NCBI GenBank assembly: GCA_023422005.1
Contig: JAEZSC010000031.1
Span: forward strand, 28,046 to 92,045
Direction: 5' to 3'
DNA from: Bacillota bacterium
GTDB taxonomy: Bacteria > Bacillota > Clostridia > Christensenellales > UMGS416
Length of the DNA stretch: 64,000 nt
Shown here: piece by piece, positions 8,340-17,701 of the stretch
Layout of the letters: each line of letters begins with the position of its first letter
Position numbering within the stretch: the stretch's first letter is position 1
The notes under the pieces: generated by a model
Seen by the model: the letters and a program-made list of their open reading frames with translations, nothing else
Databases searched by the model: none
Told to the model about the DNA's origin: nothing
Position numbers and translations under genes: made by a program

Positions 8340-9784
8340 CTTTGCATCTCCTTATCCGCCGTCTGCATGGGCAGCGTCACGGTAACCCTTGTGCCCGCGT
8401 CCTTTTTGCTCTCCAGCGTCAAGCCGTAATCACCGCCAAAGAGTATCTGTATCCTCTGGTGCACCGCCCGAAGGCCGAAGCCCTCCCGCTTGCCGTCGGT
8501 CAGCGAGGCCCTCATTTCCTCCAAACGCTCCGATGGTATGCCTGCGCCGTCATCCGCCACCTCCAACACCAGCCGCTCTTCCTGTATCGATCCGGTTACG
8601 CGAATGGAGCCCTTGCGCCGCTTGTTCTTGATGCCGTGGTACAGCGCGTTTTCCACCAGCGGCTGCAGGGTGAGCTTGGGCAGGATATAGCCCTCCAGAT
8701 TGGCCGGGATGTCGATGTGATACTCCATCAAATCCCGGTAACGCATCTGCTGGATCTCCAGATAGCTGCGAATATGCTGTTCCTCTTCGGCAATGGTGAT
8801 GATATTCTGCCCACGGCTCAGGGAGAAGCGGAAGAAGTTGGATAGGCTGCCAACCATCTTCACCGCTTCGCCAATCTCCCGAGACTCAATCAGCCAAATG
8901 ATGGTATCCAGCGTATTGTATAGAAAATGCGGGTTGATCTGGGCTTGCAGCAGCGCCAATTCGGTGCGTCTGCGCTGCTTCTCCTGCTCGGCATTCATCT
9001 CGATTTGCCCCTTCAACCGGCCCACCATGTTCTCTATGCCGTCGGACAACAGTTGAACCTCTTTCACATCCGCCTGTATCGGCTCGCAGACCAGCAGGCT
9101 GCCCTTGCCGATGGCCTCCAGCCGTTCGCAAATTCTGTCGATGGGCTCCACAAGCCTCCGGCTGAGCTTCCGGGACTGATACAAGAGAACATAGAGCAGC
9201 AGCAGCGACGCCACCGTCACCACCCCGATGATCACAATCATGTTGGAAATCATAGCCGATTGCAGCGAGTTCAGATGCGCCGCCTCATAGTACAGATAGG
9301 TGTACATGTACTTTTGTACCAAGTCGGTGAGGATATAGATGTTGTTTTCCAGCTGGTCCTCGCGAGAATCGTACTCCTTCGTATCGGCAATCTGCCGCAT
9401 CTTTTCCTCCAGGTTGTGGCACAAGTTCAATACGCTGCTGATGGCCCGAAGGCTCTCGCGTTCCGTCGTCGTGTCAATCAGCTTTGTAGCGATGGCCTTG
9501 GCCGACTGCACCTCCTGGGTGGGCAGCCCCTCGGAATACTGGCTGTTGATGACGTAGTAATACATCTTCAAATCGACGTCATCCTTGAAGTTCTGATTGA
9601 AGTCTGAGGCCGTGGTGACATTGTTGAGTATGGCATGGTACTGCAGGGCATACACAATGCTGATGGAGGCGATGACGATGATGACGATCATCGGAGGCAA
9701 TGCCACATACAGTATCATCTTCCACAGCTTGCTCTGCAGCGTCATTTTTCCCAGGTTTGCCCACTTTTCCCTAATTGCGATCAC
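8336..9784 (-). CDS. Sensor histidine kinase, YesM/LytS-like (His_kinase family)
   Basis: A 482-residue membrane kinase. Membrane spans lie at about residues 21-48 and 181-203 and enclose an extracellular domain of roughly 130 residues. A HAMP-like linker follows (about 200-260), then the His_kinase motif AQINPHFLYNTLD with phospho-acceptor His286. The ATPase domain has PLVENALYHGI (N box) and ADDGAGI (G box). Such kinases control sugar transporters in Firmicutes and phosphorylate AraC-type regulators. It overlaps the regulator gene (9781-9784) and the sensor lipoprotein gene (8336-8339) by 4 bp each, which implies co-translation and a shared pathway. The likely target is the adjacent sugar importer. 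Confidence 0.92.
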   Translation of the reverse strand: MIAIREKWANLGKMTLQSKLWKMILYVALPPMIVIIVIASISIVYALQYHAILNNVTTASDFNQNFKDDVDLKMYYYVINSQYSEGLPTQEVQSAKAIATKLIDTTTERESLRAISSVLNLCHNLEEKMRQIADTKEYDSREDQLENNIYILTDLVQKYMYTYLYYEAAHLNSLQSAMISNMIVIIGVVTVASLLLLYVLLYQSRKLSRRLVEPIDRICERLEAIGKGSLLVCEPIQADVKEVQLLSDGIENMVGRLKGQIEMNAEQEKQRRRTELALLQAQINPHFLYNTLDTIIWLIESREIGEAVKMVGSLSNFFRFSLSRGQNIITIAEEEQHIRSYLEIQQMRYRDLMEYHIDIPANLEGYILPKLTLQPLVENALYHGIKNKRRKGSIRVTGSIQEERLVLEVADDGAGIPSERLEEMRASLTDGKREGFGLRAVHQRIQILFGGDYGLTLESKKDAGTRVTVTLPMQTADKEMQR

Positions 9785-11391
9785 GGCATGTTACCCCTGC
9801 GATATTCGCTGGGCGTGCAGCCAGCTACTTTTTTGAAGACGAAGCTGAAGTAATGGGGATCCTTATATCCCACCGCGCCGGCGATTTCGTTGGAACGCTT
9901 GTCCGTATGCCGGAGCAACCGCTTGGCCTCGCCAATCCGTTTGCCCGTAAGGTACTCCACGAATGTTTGACCGACTTCCTGGCTGAATATCGCCGAGAAA
10001 TAGTTTGGGCTGATGTTCACATTTTTGGCGACCCTGTCCAGGGAGATGGACTCCTCCGGATAATGGGCATCGATGAACCCGATGGCTTTGCTCAACAGTT
10101 CCCGTTGCTGGCGTTTGCTTTCGCTGTCGCGCAATTCGATGGTTTGCTTGATGACCTGGCAGGCATGCCTGTGGGCATCCTCAGGCGTGCAGGCAGCTTT
10201 GGGCCGCAGTTCCGCGGGCCAAAAACCATCCTTGCGGCAGCCGATGGAGTCTACATATTCTGCCGCCACATAACATACCGTCATGGCCAAGTACCGGCAA
10301 AACAACGAAATGGGCACACCCTCGCCGACACCGCGCAGCAATTGGTCCACGAAATGCTCCGTTTCTTCCTTGGCCCCTCCGCTCAAAAAGCCGCGGATGC
10401 GCTCGTGGTCCAGCTCTCCCTCATCTGCACCGGCAGCGGAAGCGCTTTTCTTCTGGAAACTGCCGATGCTGGCTTCGGAAAGCACATGCTCCTGAGGGCA
10501 GAGATAACGATAGGACAGAATGCGGTTGGCCTCGGCGAAACAGGCCGGAAGCGCGCCCAGGCGGGGCACAGGTGTGCCGCAGGCAATGTGCCAGTCCACA
10601 TAGTTGCCGGCCAGTATGCAACGGTTGCGGATATTCTCCACACAATCCTGCATCATCCGGGTGATATCCTCCCGTTGGCCCTTGATGAGAACCGCGTAAG
10701 AGGTGACATTCCACCGGAACAGGATCAACTCCGGGCGGCTGACGATGTACTTGGTCACCTTATCCTGCACCGCCGCCAGCACATCCGTATACCCTTCCGG
10801 AGTGCTGCCGTCGTATCCTGCGCTGCTCAGCGAAAAGAGCATCATATTGTAGAATGGAGCGTTCACATCCACGCCCAAGGCCTGGGCTGTTTCGGTGATT
10901 TCGGACACGCTCATACCGCCGGTGACGATCCGTTCAAAGAACCGCCGCCGAGAGAATGTCTCATACTCCTGGGCTTCCCGCTGGAACCTGGTCAGGTATT
11001 CCTGCTGCTGCAGTTCCGCTTCCATTTTCTTTTGCAATGTGCTCAGGGTTTCGGCGATCTTATCCTTTACGATGGGCTTGAGCAGATATTGCTCCACGCC
11101 CATGCGAATGGCCTGCTGGGCATAGGAAAAATCGTCATACCCGCTGATGATGATAATTTTAGTTCTGGGCAGTTCCTTGCGCACCACTTCAACCAATGCA
11201 AGCCCATCCATGAAGGGCATGCGTATATCGGTGATCAAAAGGTCGGGTTGTATCTGGCGAATCAAGGGCAGTGCCAGTTCACCGTCCGGCGCATCCCCGG
11301 CATACGAAAATCCATATTGCTCCCAGAAGATGTTATTGCGTATGCCTTCGCGTACGACGATTTCATCCTCAACAAGAAAGAGCTTGAACAT
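9781..11391 (-). CDS. Response regulator with AraC-type DNA-binding domain, YesN-like
   Basis: A 536-residue two-component regulator. The N-terminal receiver domain has acidic residues at 8-9, the phospho-acceptor Asp55 in LLITDIRMP and Lys105 in QYLLKPI. A middle region of about 280 residues of unknown fold follows, and the C-terminal 100 residues form an AraC-type double HTH (ISLDRVAKNVNISPNYFSAI; NEIAGAVGYKDPHYFSFVFK). It is the first gene of the minus-strand operon. The ATG at 11391 follows an AGGGG-type ribosome binding site. It is predicted to activate the downstream ytfQRT-yjfF operon when phosphorylated by the overlapping kinase. Confidence 0.92.
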   Translation of the reverse strand: MFKLFLVEDEIVVREGIRNNIFWEQYGFSYAGDAPDGELALPLIRQIQPDLLITDIRMPFMDGLALVEVVRKELPRTKIIIISGYDDFSYAQQAIRMGVEQYLLKPIVKDKIAETLSTLQKKMEAELQQQEYLTRFQREAQEYETFSRRRFFERIVTGGMSVSEITETAQALGVDVNAPFYNMMLFSLSSAGYDGSTPEGYTDVLAAVQDKVTKYIVSRPELILFRWNVTSYAVLIKGQREDITRMMQDCVENIRNRCILAGNYVDWHIACGTPVPRLGALPACFAEANRILSYRYLCPQEHVLSEASIGSFQKKSASAAGADEGELDHERIRGFLSGGAKEETEHFVDQLLRGVGEGVPISLFCRYLAMTVCYVAAEYVDSIGCRKDGFWPAELRPKAACTPEDAHRHACQVIKQTIELRDSESKRQQRELLSKAIGFIDAHYPEESISLDRVAKNVNISPNYFSAIFSQEVGQTFVEYLTGKRIGEAKRLLRHTDKRSNEIAGAVGYKDPHYFSFVFKKVAGCTPSEYRRGNMP

Positions 11392-11451
11392 CCTGGCTAC
11401 CCCTTTTGATAGACTTGCCTATCTCTTTGCTGTGAGTACAAACCCCCTAAT

Positions 11452-11480
11452 ATTATGTATCCCAATATGCGAATCAACAA
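11452..11480 (-). promoter_or_regulatory. Possible promoter of the two-component operon
   Basis: On the minus strand TTGTTG (11475-11480) and CATAAT (11452-11457) are 17 bp apart, about 60 bp upstream of the response regulator start. Both boxes are one or two bases from consensus. Confidence 0.4.
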
Positions 11481-11559
11481 TAGAATATCTTATGATTTTG
11501 GTTCTTTTCTCAACGAGCATTGAGCCTAAATGTTTCAACAAAGAGGACACCTAAAATTA

Positions 11560-11588
11560 TTGACATACAATAATCCCCATGGTACACT
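11560..11588 (+). promoter_or_regulatory. Sigma-A promoter of the 11630-13791 operon
   Basis: TTGACA (11560-11565) and TACACT (11583-11588) are 17 bp apart. Just downstream, ATTATTG and CGATAAT (11599-11617) form an imperfect inverted repeat around GAAAA. Its position over the early transcript makes it a candidate operator, possibly for the small HTH protein encoded in this operon. Confidence 0.65.
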
Positions 11589-11629
11589 TTGTAATAAATT
11601 ATTGGAAAACGATAATTGGTGAGGTTTCT

Positions 11630-12658
11630 ATGAAACGCAGAACACTTTGGATGCTCCTTATACTCGAGGCAGGGGTATGCGTGCTGCTTCGCACGCACCA
11701 AGTGCCCATGACGATCGGTTCCACCTCCGTGCTGGCTTTTCCCTTTGAGCAGATTGGCCTGGGTTTGCGGGCGCTGTCCTTGTCCGGCGGGCTGGGCAAT
11801 GTGGCCGCGTGCATACTCTATGCCGCCATCAGCCTGATTCCCGTGGCGGCTCTGGCTGTGCTCATGCTGCGGCGCAAGGCGCGGCCAGAGGATGGGCTGC
11901 TGGTGCTGCTGAGCGCGGCGCTGTTCGCGGTGCTCTATCTGATGGTCAACCCGGCCATCATCGGATCGCTGTTTGGTGCGTCTGCAGTGCCGTTGGTAGA
12001 TCAGGTGATGCTGGGTGGCCTCGACCCCTCTCTGGGTGGCTCGGCAGCGCTTCCGGCAGGCAAGGCGATACTGGGCACCACGGTGTACTCGGTGCTGGTG
12101 GGCTACCTGGTGCTGCGGGTTCTGCGGCTGTTCTTCGCCGGCAGCACGGAGAAATTGCAAAAGTACCTGGCCGCCTTGCTCTTCTGTATGAATCTGCTGT
12201 TCGTCTGGCTGGCCTTCGGTGTGGGCTTCAGCAAGATGATGGACTCCATACAGTCGCTTGGCGCGGGGAACACCGCCGGCGGGCAGCTGATGGGCATGAG
12301 CACCTTCGTTTTGGTGTTGCAGTTCCTCGTGGATGCCTTGCCGTATCTGCTGGATGTGCTGGTGGTGTTTGCAGCCCTGCGGCTGCTGGACGAACTGAAG
12401 GTGGATCGCTATTCCCCTGAAAGCGTGGAGGCAGCCGGGCGGCTTTCCCGGCTGTGCGGCGGGGCGCTGGCAGCCACGACACTCACCAATATGGCATTCA
12501 ACCTCCTGCAGCTGCTGGTCAAGAGGTCGGCACTGGTGATCAACAGCAGCGTGGAAATTCCGGTATTCTCCATTGTCTTTGTGCTGGCCGTGCTGCTGTT
12601 CGCCCGATTCATCGCCCAGAGCAAGCAGCTCAAAGACGACAACGAGCTGTTTATTTGA
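11630..12658 (+). CDS. Polytopic membrane protein with a DUF2975-like C-terminal part
   Basis: A 342-residue membrane protein. Hydrophobic segments fall at about residues 5-18, 45-75, 85-120, 140-165, 175-200, 225-255 and 285-320. The C-terminal half, ending in FARFIAQSKQLKDDNELFI, looks like the DUF2975 family, but typical members are about half this length, so the N-terminal half may be an addition. DUF2975 genes usually sit next to a YozG-type HTH gene, as here. Function is unknown. The start was set at ATG 11630 because GGTGAGG lies 5 bp upstream; an in-frame upstream start would place it within the promoter region. It is the first gene of a three-gene operon. Confidence 0.6.
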   Translation: MKRRTLWMLLILEAGVCVLLRTHQVPMTIGSTSVLAFPFEQIGLGLRALSLSGGLGNVAACILYAAISLIPVAALAVLMLRRKARPEDGLLVLLSAALFAVLYLMVNPAIIGSLFGASAVPLVDQVMLGGLDPSLGGSAALPAGKAILGTTVYSVLVGYLVLRVLRLFFAGSTEKLQKYLAALLFCMNLLFVWLAFGVGFSKMMDSIQSLGAGNTAGGQLMGMSTFVLVLQFLVDALPYLLDVLVVFAALRLLDELKVDRYSPESVEAAGRLSRLCGGALAATTLTNMAFNLLQLLVKRSALVINSSVEIPVFSIVFVLAVLLFARFIAQSKQLKDDNELFI

Positions 12659-12668
12659 GGGGTGCACG

Positions 12669-12896
12669 ATGGCCATACGAGTCCATCTGGAAGATGTACT
12701 GAAAGCCCGAGGAATGACCTCCAAAGAGCTGTGCGGTCTGGTGGGCATCACCGAGGCGAACCTATCCATACTGCGCAGCGGCAAGGCCAAGGGCGTGCGC
12801 TTCGGCACGATCAACAAGATATGCTGGCACCTGGGCTGTGATGTGGGAGATATCTTGAAATTTGATGGAAACCTGGAGGAAGACGATGAAGACTAG
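12669..12896 (+). CDS. Small XRE-type HTH regulator, YozG-like
   Basis: A 75-residue protein that is essentially one Cro/C1-type HTH domain: VHLEDVLKARGMTSKELCGL, GITEANLSILRSGKAKGVRF, then INKICWHLGCDVGDIL. An acidic tail EEDDED follows. Proteins of this size and sequence are linked to DUF2975 membrane proteins in Firmicutes. It begins 10 bp after the membrane protein gene, with the ribosome binding site in the stop region, and its end overlaps the next gene. It probably regulates its own operon through the inverted repeat near 11599-11617; that target is an inference. Confidence 0.85.
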   Translation: MAIRVHLEDVLKARGMTSKELCGLVGITEANLSILRSGKAKGVRFGTINKICWHLGCDVGDILKFDGNLEEDDED

Positions 12897-13791
12897 AGCC
12901 AATCATGCCCTCTGCTGCCTGATCATTTTGCTGCTGGGCACTCTGTCCGGCTGCCAGCTGGCCCAAACGGACAAAGGCGCCGACGCGGCCCAGGACAGGT
13001 TGATCGGCGTGTTCGTCACCACCGGGCATCTAGACATGCAAGGGCGGCTGTACGCGACGCAGAAGAAAAGAACGGTAACCGACGAGACCGGTAAAACCAT
13101 CGAGACCGATACGTATGCCTTTGAAGGCGTCACAGGGATGTTATACATCAATGCCATTGTGCCCGCGACAGCAGCGATGGACAGCTACCATACCACGATA
13201 GCCGACGACGGGATCAGCGACAGAAAAACCAGCCTGGGCCTCGGGGATGTGGAAAACTCTACAGTGCTGGACGGAACAATATACGCCTCCATGGGGCGCG
13301 GTGAGGTCATCTTCTACTTCAACCCGGTATATCAGGATGGCATTGGCAGGGTTTATGCGACCGCCGGCACAGGCTTGTCTTCCGGCAATATGCAATCGGA
13401 TGGGGCGCAGTTCTCCCAAACCATGAATGCCACCCAGACGGTGACGGAAAATGGAAAGGCGAAGAAGGACAGCATAACGATCAAGCTCAACATACAGATG
13501 ATGAACCCACCCACGAAAGTCGCGATTCTGCGGATGGACGCCAACAACGCGGTGCTCTCCCGCGAGGAGTTCACCCCCAACGCGGTGCCAACGCAGATCA
13601 CGCTGGAGCAAGCCACGGATTATATCGTCGTCGAGTCAACCCAAAGCAGCGCAGATGGCACCGAAAAGGTCACGCGCAAGCTGGTGGGCAAGGACGCCAC
13701 AGCGTTGGAGAGCTTCTGGTGCCGGGATGACGGCATTTGCATAAAACAGAGCACGCAGGTGTTGTGGCCCGATGCTCAGCCTCTATCGTGA
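12886..13791 (+). CDS. Predicted secreted lipoprotein of unknown function
   Basis: A 301-residue protein with a lipoprotein signal: MKTRANHALCCLIILLLG followed by the lipobox LSGC. The ATG at 12886 overlaps the end of the HTH gene and has CTGGAGGA 5 bp upstream, so it is translationally coupled. The rest is soluble and beta-strand-like, without a motif I recognise. It completes an operon of membrane protein, HTH regulator and lipoprotein, which suggests an envelope-stress or detoxification module. The function is open. Confidence 0.75.
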   Translation: MKTRANHALCCLIILLLGTLSGCQLAQTDKGADAAQDRLIGVFVTTGHLDMQGRLYATQKKRTVTDETGKTIETDTYAFEGVTGMLYINAIVPATAAMDSYHTTIADDGISDRKTSLGLGDVENSTVLDGTIYASMGRGEVIFYFNPVYQDGIGRVYATAGTGLSSGNMQSDGAQFSQTMNATQTVTENGKAKKDSITIKLNIQMMNPPTKVAILRMDANNAVLSREEFTPNAVPTQITLEQATDYIVVESTQSSADGTEKVTRKLVGKDATALESFWCRDDGICIKQSTQVLWPDAQPLS

Positions 13792-13883
13792 GGACCGTCG
13801 GCAGCCAACCCTACGGAGATGGCGCCTCCTCCTTGTCGCGGGCAGAGTGGCTTCGCGGCACAGCGGCCGAGGCGACGGACTTC

Positions 13884-15626
13884 TTAGTCCAGGGCGCTCT
13901 GCAGCGCATAGAGCTGCGCATACTGCCCCGACTGACCAAGCAGCTCACGGTGGGTGCCGCTTTCAACAACCTGGCCGTTCTCCATGAATAGGATCCAGTC
14001 CGCGTTGACGATCGTCGAAAGGCGGTGGGCTACGATGATCGTCGTACGCCCCTTCATCAGGCGGCCCAATGCGTCCGTGATGCGCTTTTCCGACGTGCTG
14101 TCCAGCGAAGCGGTCACCTCATCCAGCAGCAGCACCGGCGCGTTCTTGAGCATGGCTCTGGCGATGGCGATCCTTTGACGCTGCCCTCCGGACAGCTTCA
14201 CGCCGTTTTCACCGACCGGTGTGTGATATCCCTGGGCCAACTCCTGCACAAAGCTATCCACGTCAGCAGCCTTGGCGGCTTCAAGGACCTGTTGGTCAGA
14301 GGCTTCCAGGTTGCCCATGCGGATGTTCTCCAGTATAGACCCATCGAACAGCGGGCATTCCTGCGGCACATAGGCCGACAGGCCGCGCAACTGAGGCAGC
14401 TTCATATCCCGCACTTCCAGCCCGCCGATGGTCAGGCTGCCCGTGTAGCCGTCGATACCCATCAACAGACGCAGCAGCGTGCTCTTACCGCTGCCGCTAT
14501 AGCCGGCGATGCCGCAAGTCTGCCCGCTGGGCACAGCGAAGTTGACATCTCGGAGGGTTTCCTTCCCGTCGTCATAGCGGAAGCTCAGGGTCCTTGCCTC
14601 CACCGCAATATTTTCCAGTTGCACCGCCGTGCCATCGGATTGGGTATCTTCCTCCGCCTGATCCAGGATCTCCGATACACGGCGGGCGCCGGCAAGGCTT
14701 TCCTGCAGGTCGATGAGGATCCAGCCGATGCCGGCGATGGGCCCTACGACCGTCGCGCCCACCTGGATCAGCACAGGCAGCATTGCGATGCCTATATCCC
14801 CCTGGCTGTAGAGCACAAGACCCAGGCCGATGCTGCAGGCCGCCGTCAGGCCGGCGTTGACCTGATTGAGACCGTAATAAGTAGCCGAGAGGTTTAGCGC
14901 GGACATCGCCTTTGAAAACAGCTGCCGGCAGGAATCGGTGAAACGCTGCATGAGCCCCGTGTCCTCGCCGTAGATGCGAACCAGCTGAGAACCGGCCAGC
15001 AGATCGCTCATATAAGAAACCGTAGTCCCTCTTTGACTCTGCTTCGCGCGCCAGCGCGCTTCGCTCTTGTTCACAAGCGGCAGATTGATCGCCATCATCA
15101 GCAGCCCCACCCCGATCAACGCCAGCGCGATGCGCCAATCGATCAGCCACACGGTCACGATGCCCAACACCACAGAGATGGCCGAACCGGCCAGTGAGGA
15201 CATCAAGTATTCCAAGGTATTGGCGCACAAGCTGGCGTCGCTGTCCAACCGGGACAAGTTGTCGCCGGTATGGGCCTTGCTCGTTACGCGATAGGGAAGG
15301 TTGATCATGTGGGCGAATAACCTGCCCTTAAGCCGGTTGGTCGCCCGCAGCGTGGCATCCTTGAAAATATAGTTGCCTATGGCTCCCGCCACGAGGTTTA
15401 GCGCGATGAGCGCTGACCACTTCAACGCTTCGGACAGCACACCGCCATACTGACCCAGCTTTGCATACTGGATCATACCGCCCATGATAAGGCCGATCAG
15501 CAGAGAGTTAAAATAGTTCGACGCCGCGCCCAGAATCAAACCAGCTACATATTTGTTCTTCCACTGTGCAACATGAGCAAGGATGTTCCTCACGTACCGG
15601 TAATCCCGCCGGAAGCTCTTTATCAT
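13884..15626 (-). CDS. ABC exporter half-transporter (TMD-NBD), second subunit
   Basis: A 580-residue protein with an N-terminal six-helix exporter domain (about residues 20-310) and a C-terminal ATPase domain. Motifs are Walker A GYSGSGKST, signature LSGGQRQRIAIARAM, Walker B VLLLDEVTASLD and an H-loop in IIVAHRLSTI. Its start overlaps the upstream exporter gene by 4 bp, so the two form a heterodimer of the LmrCD/BmrCD type. Both subunits keep the Walker B glutamate. No peptide precursor or peptidase domain is nearby, so the substrate (drug, lipid or peptide) is unknown. Confidence 0.92.
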   Translation of the reverse strand: MIKSFRRDYRYVRNILAHVAQWKNKYVAGLILGAASNYFNSLLIGLIMGGMIQYAKLGQYGGVLSEALKWSALIALNLVAGAIGNYIFKDATLRATNRLKGRLFAHMINLPYRVTSKAHTGDNLSRLDSDASLCANTLEYLMSSLAGSAISVVLGIVTVWLIDWRIALALIGVGLLMMAINLPLVNKSEARWRAKQSQRGTTVSYMSDLLAGSQLVRIYGEDTGLMQRFTDSCRQLFSKAMSALNLSATYYGLNQVNAGLTAACSIGLGLVLYSQGDIGIAMLPVLIQVGATVVGPIAGIGWILIDLQESLAGARRVSEILDQAEEDTQSDGTAVQLENIAVEARTLSFRYDDGKETLRDVNFAVPSGQTCGIAGYSGSGKSTLLRLLMGIDGYTGSLTIGGLEVRDMKLPQLRGLSAYVPQECPLFDGSILENIRMGNLEASDQQVLEAAKAADVDSFVQELAQGYHTPVGENGVKLSGGQRQRIAIARAMLKNAPVLLLDEVTASLDSTSEKRITDALGRLMKGRTTIIVAHRLSTIVNADWILFMENGQVVESGTHRELLGQSGQYAQLYALQSALD

Positions 15627-17356
15627 ATTGCGACACCATCCCTTTCCAGCATCTGCTGCTGATATAGGCTCCTGTACAGCGGACTCTCCCGAATCAGATG
15701 GTCATGGGTTCCCTGGGTGACGATGGCGCCGTCCTGGATCACGAGGATACGATCCGCATGGCGGATCGTGGACAGGCGATGGGCAACGACCAACGTCGTG
15801 CGGCCTTCCATGAGCCGCTCCATACTCTGCTGCACGATGCGCTCGGCGGCAGCGTCCAGCGCGGAGGTGGGCTCATCAAGCAGCAGCACCGGCGCATCCT
15901 TGAGCATCGCCCTGGCGATGCTCAGCCGCTGGCGCTCGCCACCGGATACTTGTATGCCCCGCTCTCCTACCTGTGCATCCAGACCTCGCTCCGTCACAAA
16001 GGCCAATATTCCAGCCCGCTCACAGGCCAGCAGCAGTTGCTCGTCGGTGGCTTTGTTATTGGCGGCCAGCAGGTTGTCCCGGATGCTGCCGGGGAACAGG
16101 TAGCTATCCTGTGAGACCAGCGCCAATTGGCCGCGCAGCGGGCCCAGTGCCCAGGCATTCACAGCGCCGCCCATGACCCTCACCTCTCCGCTGTCCGCCT
16201 CCAGAAATCCGCAGATCAGCTTGAGTATCGTGCTTTTGCCGCAACCGCTTGCTCCCACCAGCGCCACGGTTTCGCCGCGACGCACATGGAACGAGATGCC
16301 CTTAAGAAGTGGCGGATTGTCCGGATAGCCGAACGTGACGTTTTCAAAGGCGATTACGTCACCGCTGTCGTCTGGCTGGCTGAAAAGACCTCCCTGTTCC
16401 TCGGGCAGGTCCAGATAGTCATAGATGCGGGTGCAGGCGCCTAAGGCACGCTGAACGATGGAAAAAACGTTGGGGACTTGCGTCAGCCAATAGACCAGCC
16501 CATAGCCTACCATCGTTAGCGACAGCAACTGCCCGGCACTCAGCGTGCCTTGTGCCACGCGCAACGCACCCAGCACCAGCATGACAACCATCGGCACCAT
16601 ACCCAGCGCTGTGCCGCCGGCATTCATCTGCACCGTGGCTCTCTGGGAACGCATATCCGCCCGCATCGCCTCTTTCAGCGATATCTGATAGCGCTCATTG
16701 ACGAACTTTTCCAAGCGGAAGGACTTGATGACGACCGGTGAACTCAATCCCTCCTGCGCCATCTGCTGAGCGCGGCCCAGTGCATTACGCTTGCTTTCCT
16801 CGTTTTTCCTGATCGGCTTGGTGATGCGCAGGCTGAAAGGCAGCACCAGCAAAGACACGCCCATCAGGATCGCTGTCAGTGGAAGATCGATGATGACCAT
16901 AAACCATGCAGTGCACAAAATAATCGTCGCCAATGTCGTGATCGTCGACAGCCCGGAGCCGGCAAAGCTGTAGATCGAGTTCAGCTCATCACCCAGATGG
17001 CTCATGATGTCACCGCTGCGCTGTTCCTCCAACGCGGGTATGGACAACCGCCTGGACTTCTCCCCGATGCGGATGCGCAGCTTCATGTTGACCAGTTCGG
17101 ACATGCGAAACTTCGTCAGCATGGAGATGGTGTGGAAGGGCGCCGCTGCCAGCGGCGCTGCGACCAGCAGCCATAGCTTACTCCAGAAGAGCCCACCGGA
17201 AGCGGCGTCCATAACCTGGCCGGTCAGAGCGCGCATCCAAATGTCCAGTACCAGATAGGCGATTGTGGACAAAATGCTGCCCAGATACAGGGGCCACTCG
17301 TCCAATACCTCCGCCATTAAACGCCATAAGGGTCTGCGTTTCGCTTTTGTTTTCAT
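15623..17356 (-). CDS. ABC exporter half-transporter (TMD-NBD), first subunit
   Basis: A 577-residue partner of the 13884-15626 gene with the same layout: six predicted membrane helices (about residues 15-310), Walker A GASGCGKST, signature VSGGERQRLSIARAM, Walker B VLLLDEPTSALD and H-loop VVAHRLSTI. The ATG at 17356 has a near-perfect GAGGTGAT ribosome binding site 5 bp upstream. The pair is transcribed from the 345-bp gap upstream. It is predicted to export a substrate across the cytoplasmic membrane using ATP. Confidence 0.92.
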   Translation of the reverse strand: MKTKAKRRPLWRLMAEVLDEWPLYLGSILSTIAYLVLDIWMRALTGQVMDAASGGLFWSKLWLLVAAPLAAAPFHTISMLTKFRMSELVNMKLRIRIGEKSRRLSIPALEEQRSGDIMSHLGDELNSIYSFAGSGLSTITTLATIILCTAWFMVIIDLPLTAILMGVSLLVLPFSLRITKPIRKNEESKRNALGRAQQMAQEGLSSPVVIKSFRLEKFVNERYQISLKEAMRADMRSQRATVQMNAGGTALGMVPMVVMLVLGALRVAQGTLSAGQLLSLTMVGYGLVYWLTQVPNVFSIVQRALGACTRIYDYLDLPEEQGGLFSQPDDSGDVIAFENVTFGYPDNPPLLKGISFHVRRGETVALVGASGCGKSTILKLICGFLEADSGEVRVMGGAVNAWALGPLRGQLALVSQDSYLFPGSIRDNLLAANNKATDEQLLLACERAGILAFVTERGLDAQVGERGIQVSGGERQRLSIARAMLKDAPVLLLDEPTSALDAAAERIVQQSMERLMEGRTTLVVAHRLSTIRHADRILVIQDGAIVTQGTHDHLIRESPLYRSLYQQQMLERDGVAI

Positions 17357-17701
17357 CAGAAATCACCTCATGTCGGGTTAGGCTGTATAGCCATCGGCTC
17401 AACGCCTGCATCGGTGGCAACTTTATTATTGTGCTTGAAAATACATGTAAGAATAGCTCTTGCGGCTTATCCCAGGCTTAAAACGGTTTGTTCTGCTGGC
17501 TGAAATTTTTGAGCATAGTATCCTGGAAATTATTGCAGAAGAGTAGTATACAAAAAGAAAAAGAACATGTAAAGAAGGGATTTCTCATACCAAACCTTGC
17601 GCGGCGGTCGGTTTGGTGAAGACGTGACTGGCTAAGCCCAACGGATTGTTCCTATTCATTTGTTTGAACGAGTTGGCTGGCCAATCTTCCGCATCGTAAA
17701 A
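17357..17701 (-). other. Intergenic gap between the serine hydrolase and exporter genes
   Basis: The gap is AT-richer than its surroundings and must hold the exporter promoter at its right-hand side and the end of the serine hydrolase transcript. I see no gene, RNA or convincing promoter boxes in it. Confidence 0.5.

Noticed and set aside
15623..17356. Bacteriocin exporter
   Set aside because: No peptidase domain and no small leader-peptide gene lie nearby; the pair is a general heterodimeric exporter.
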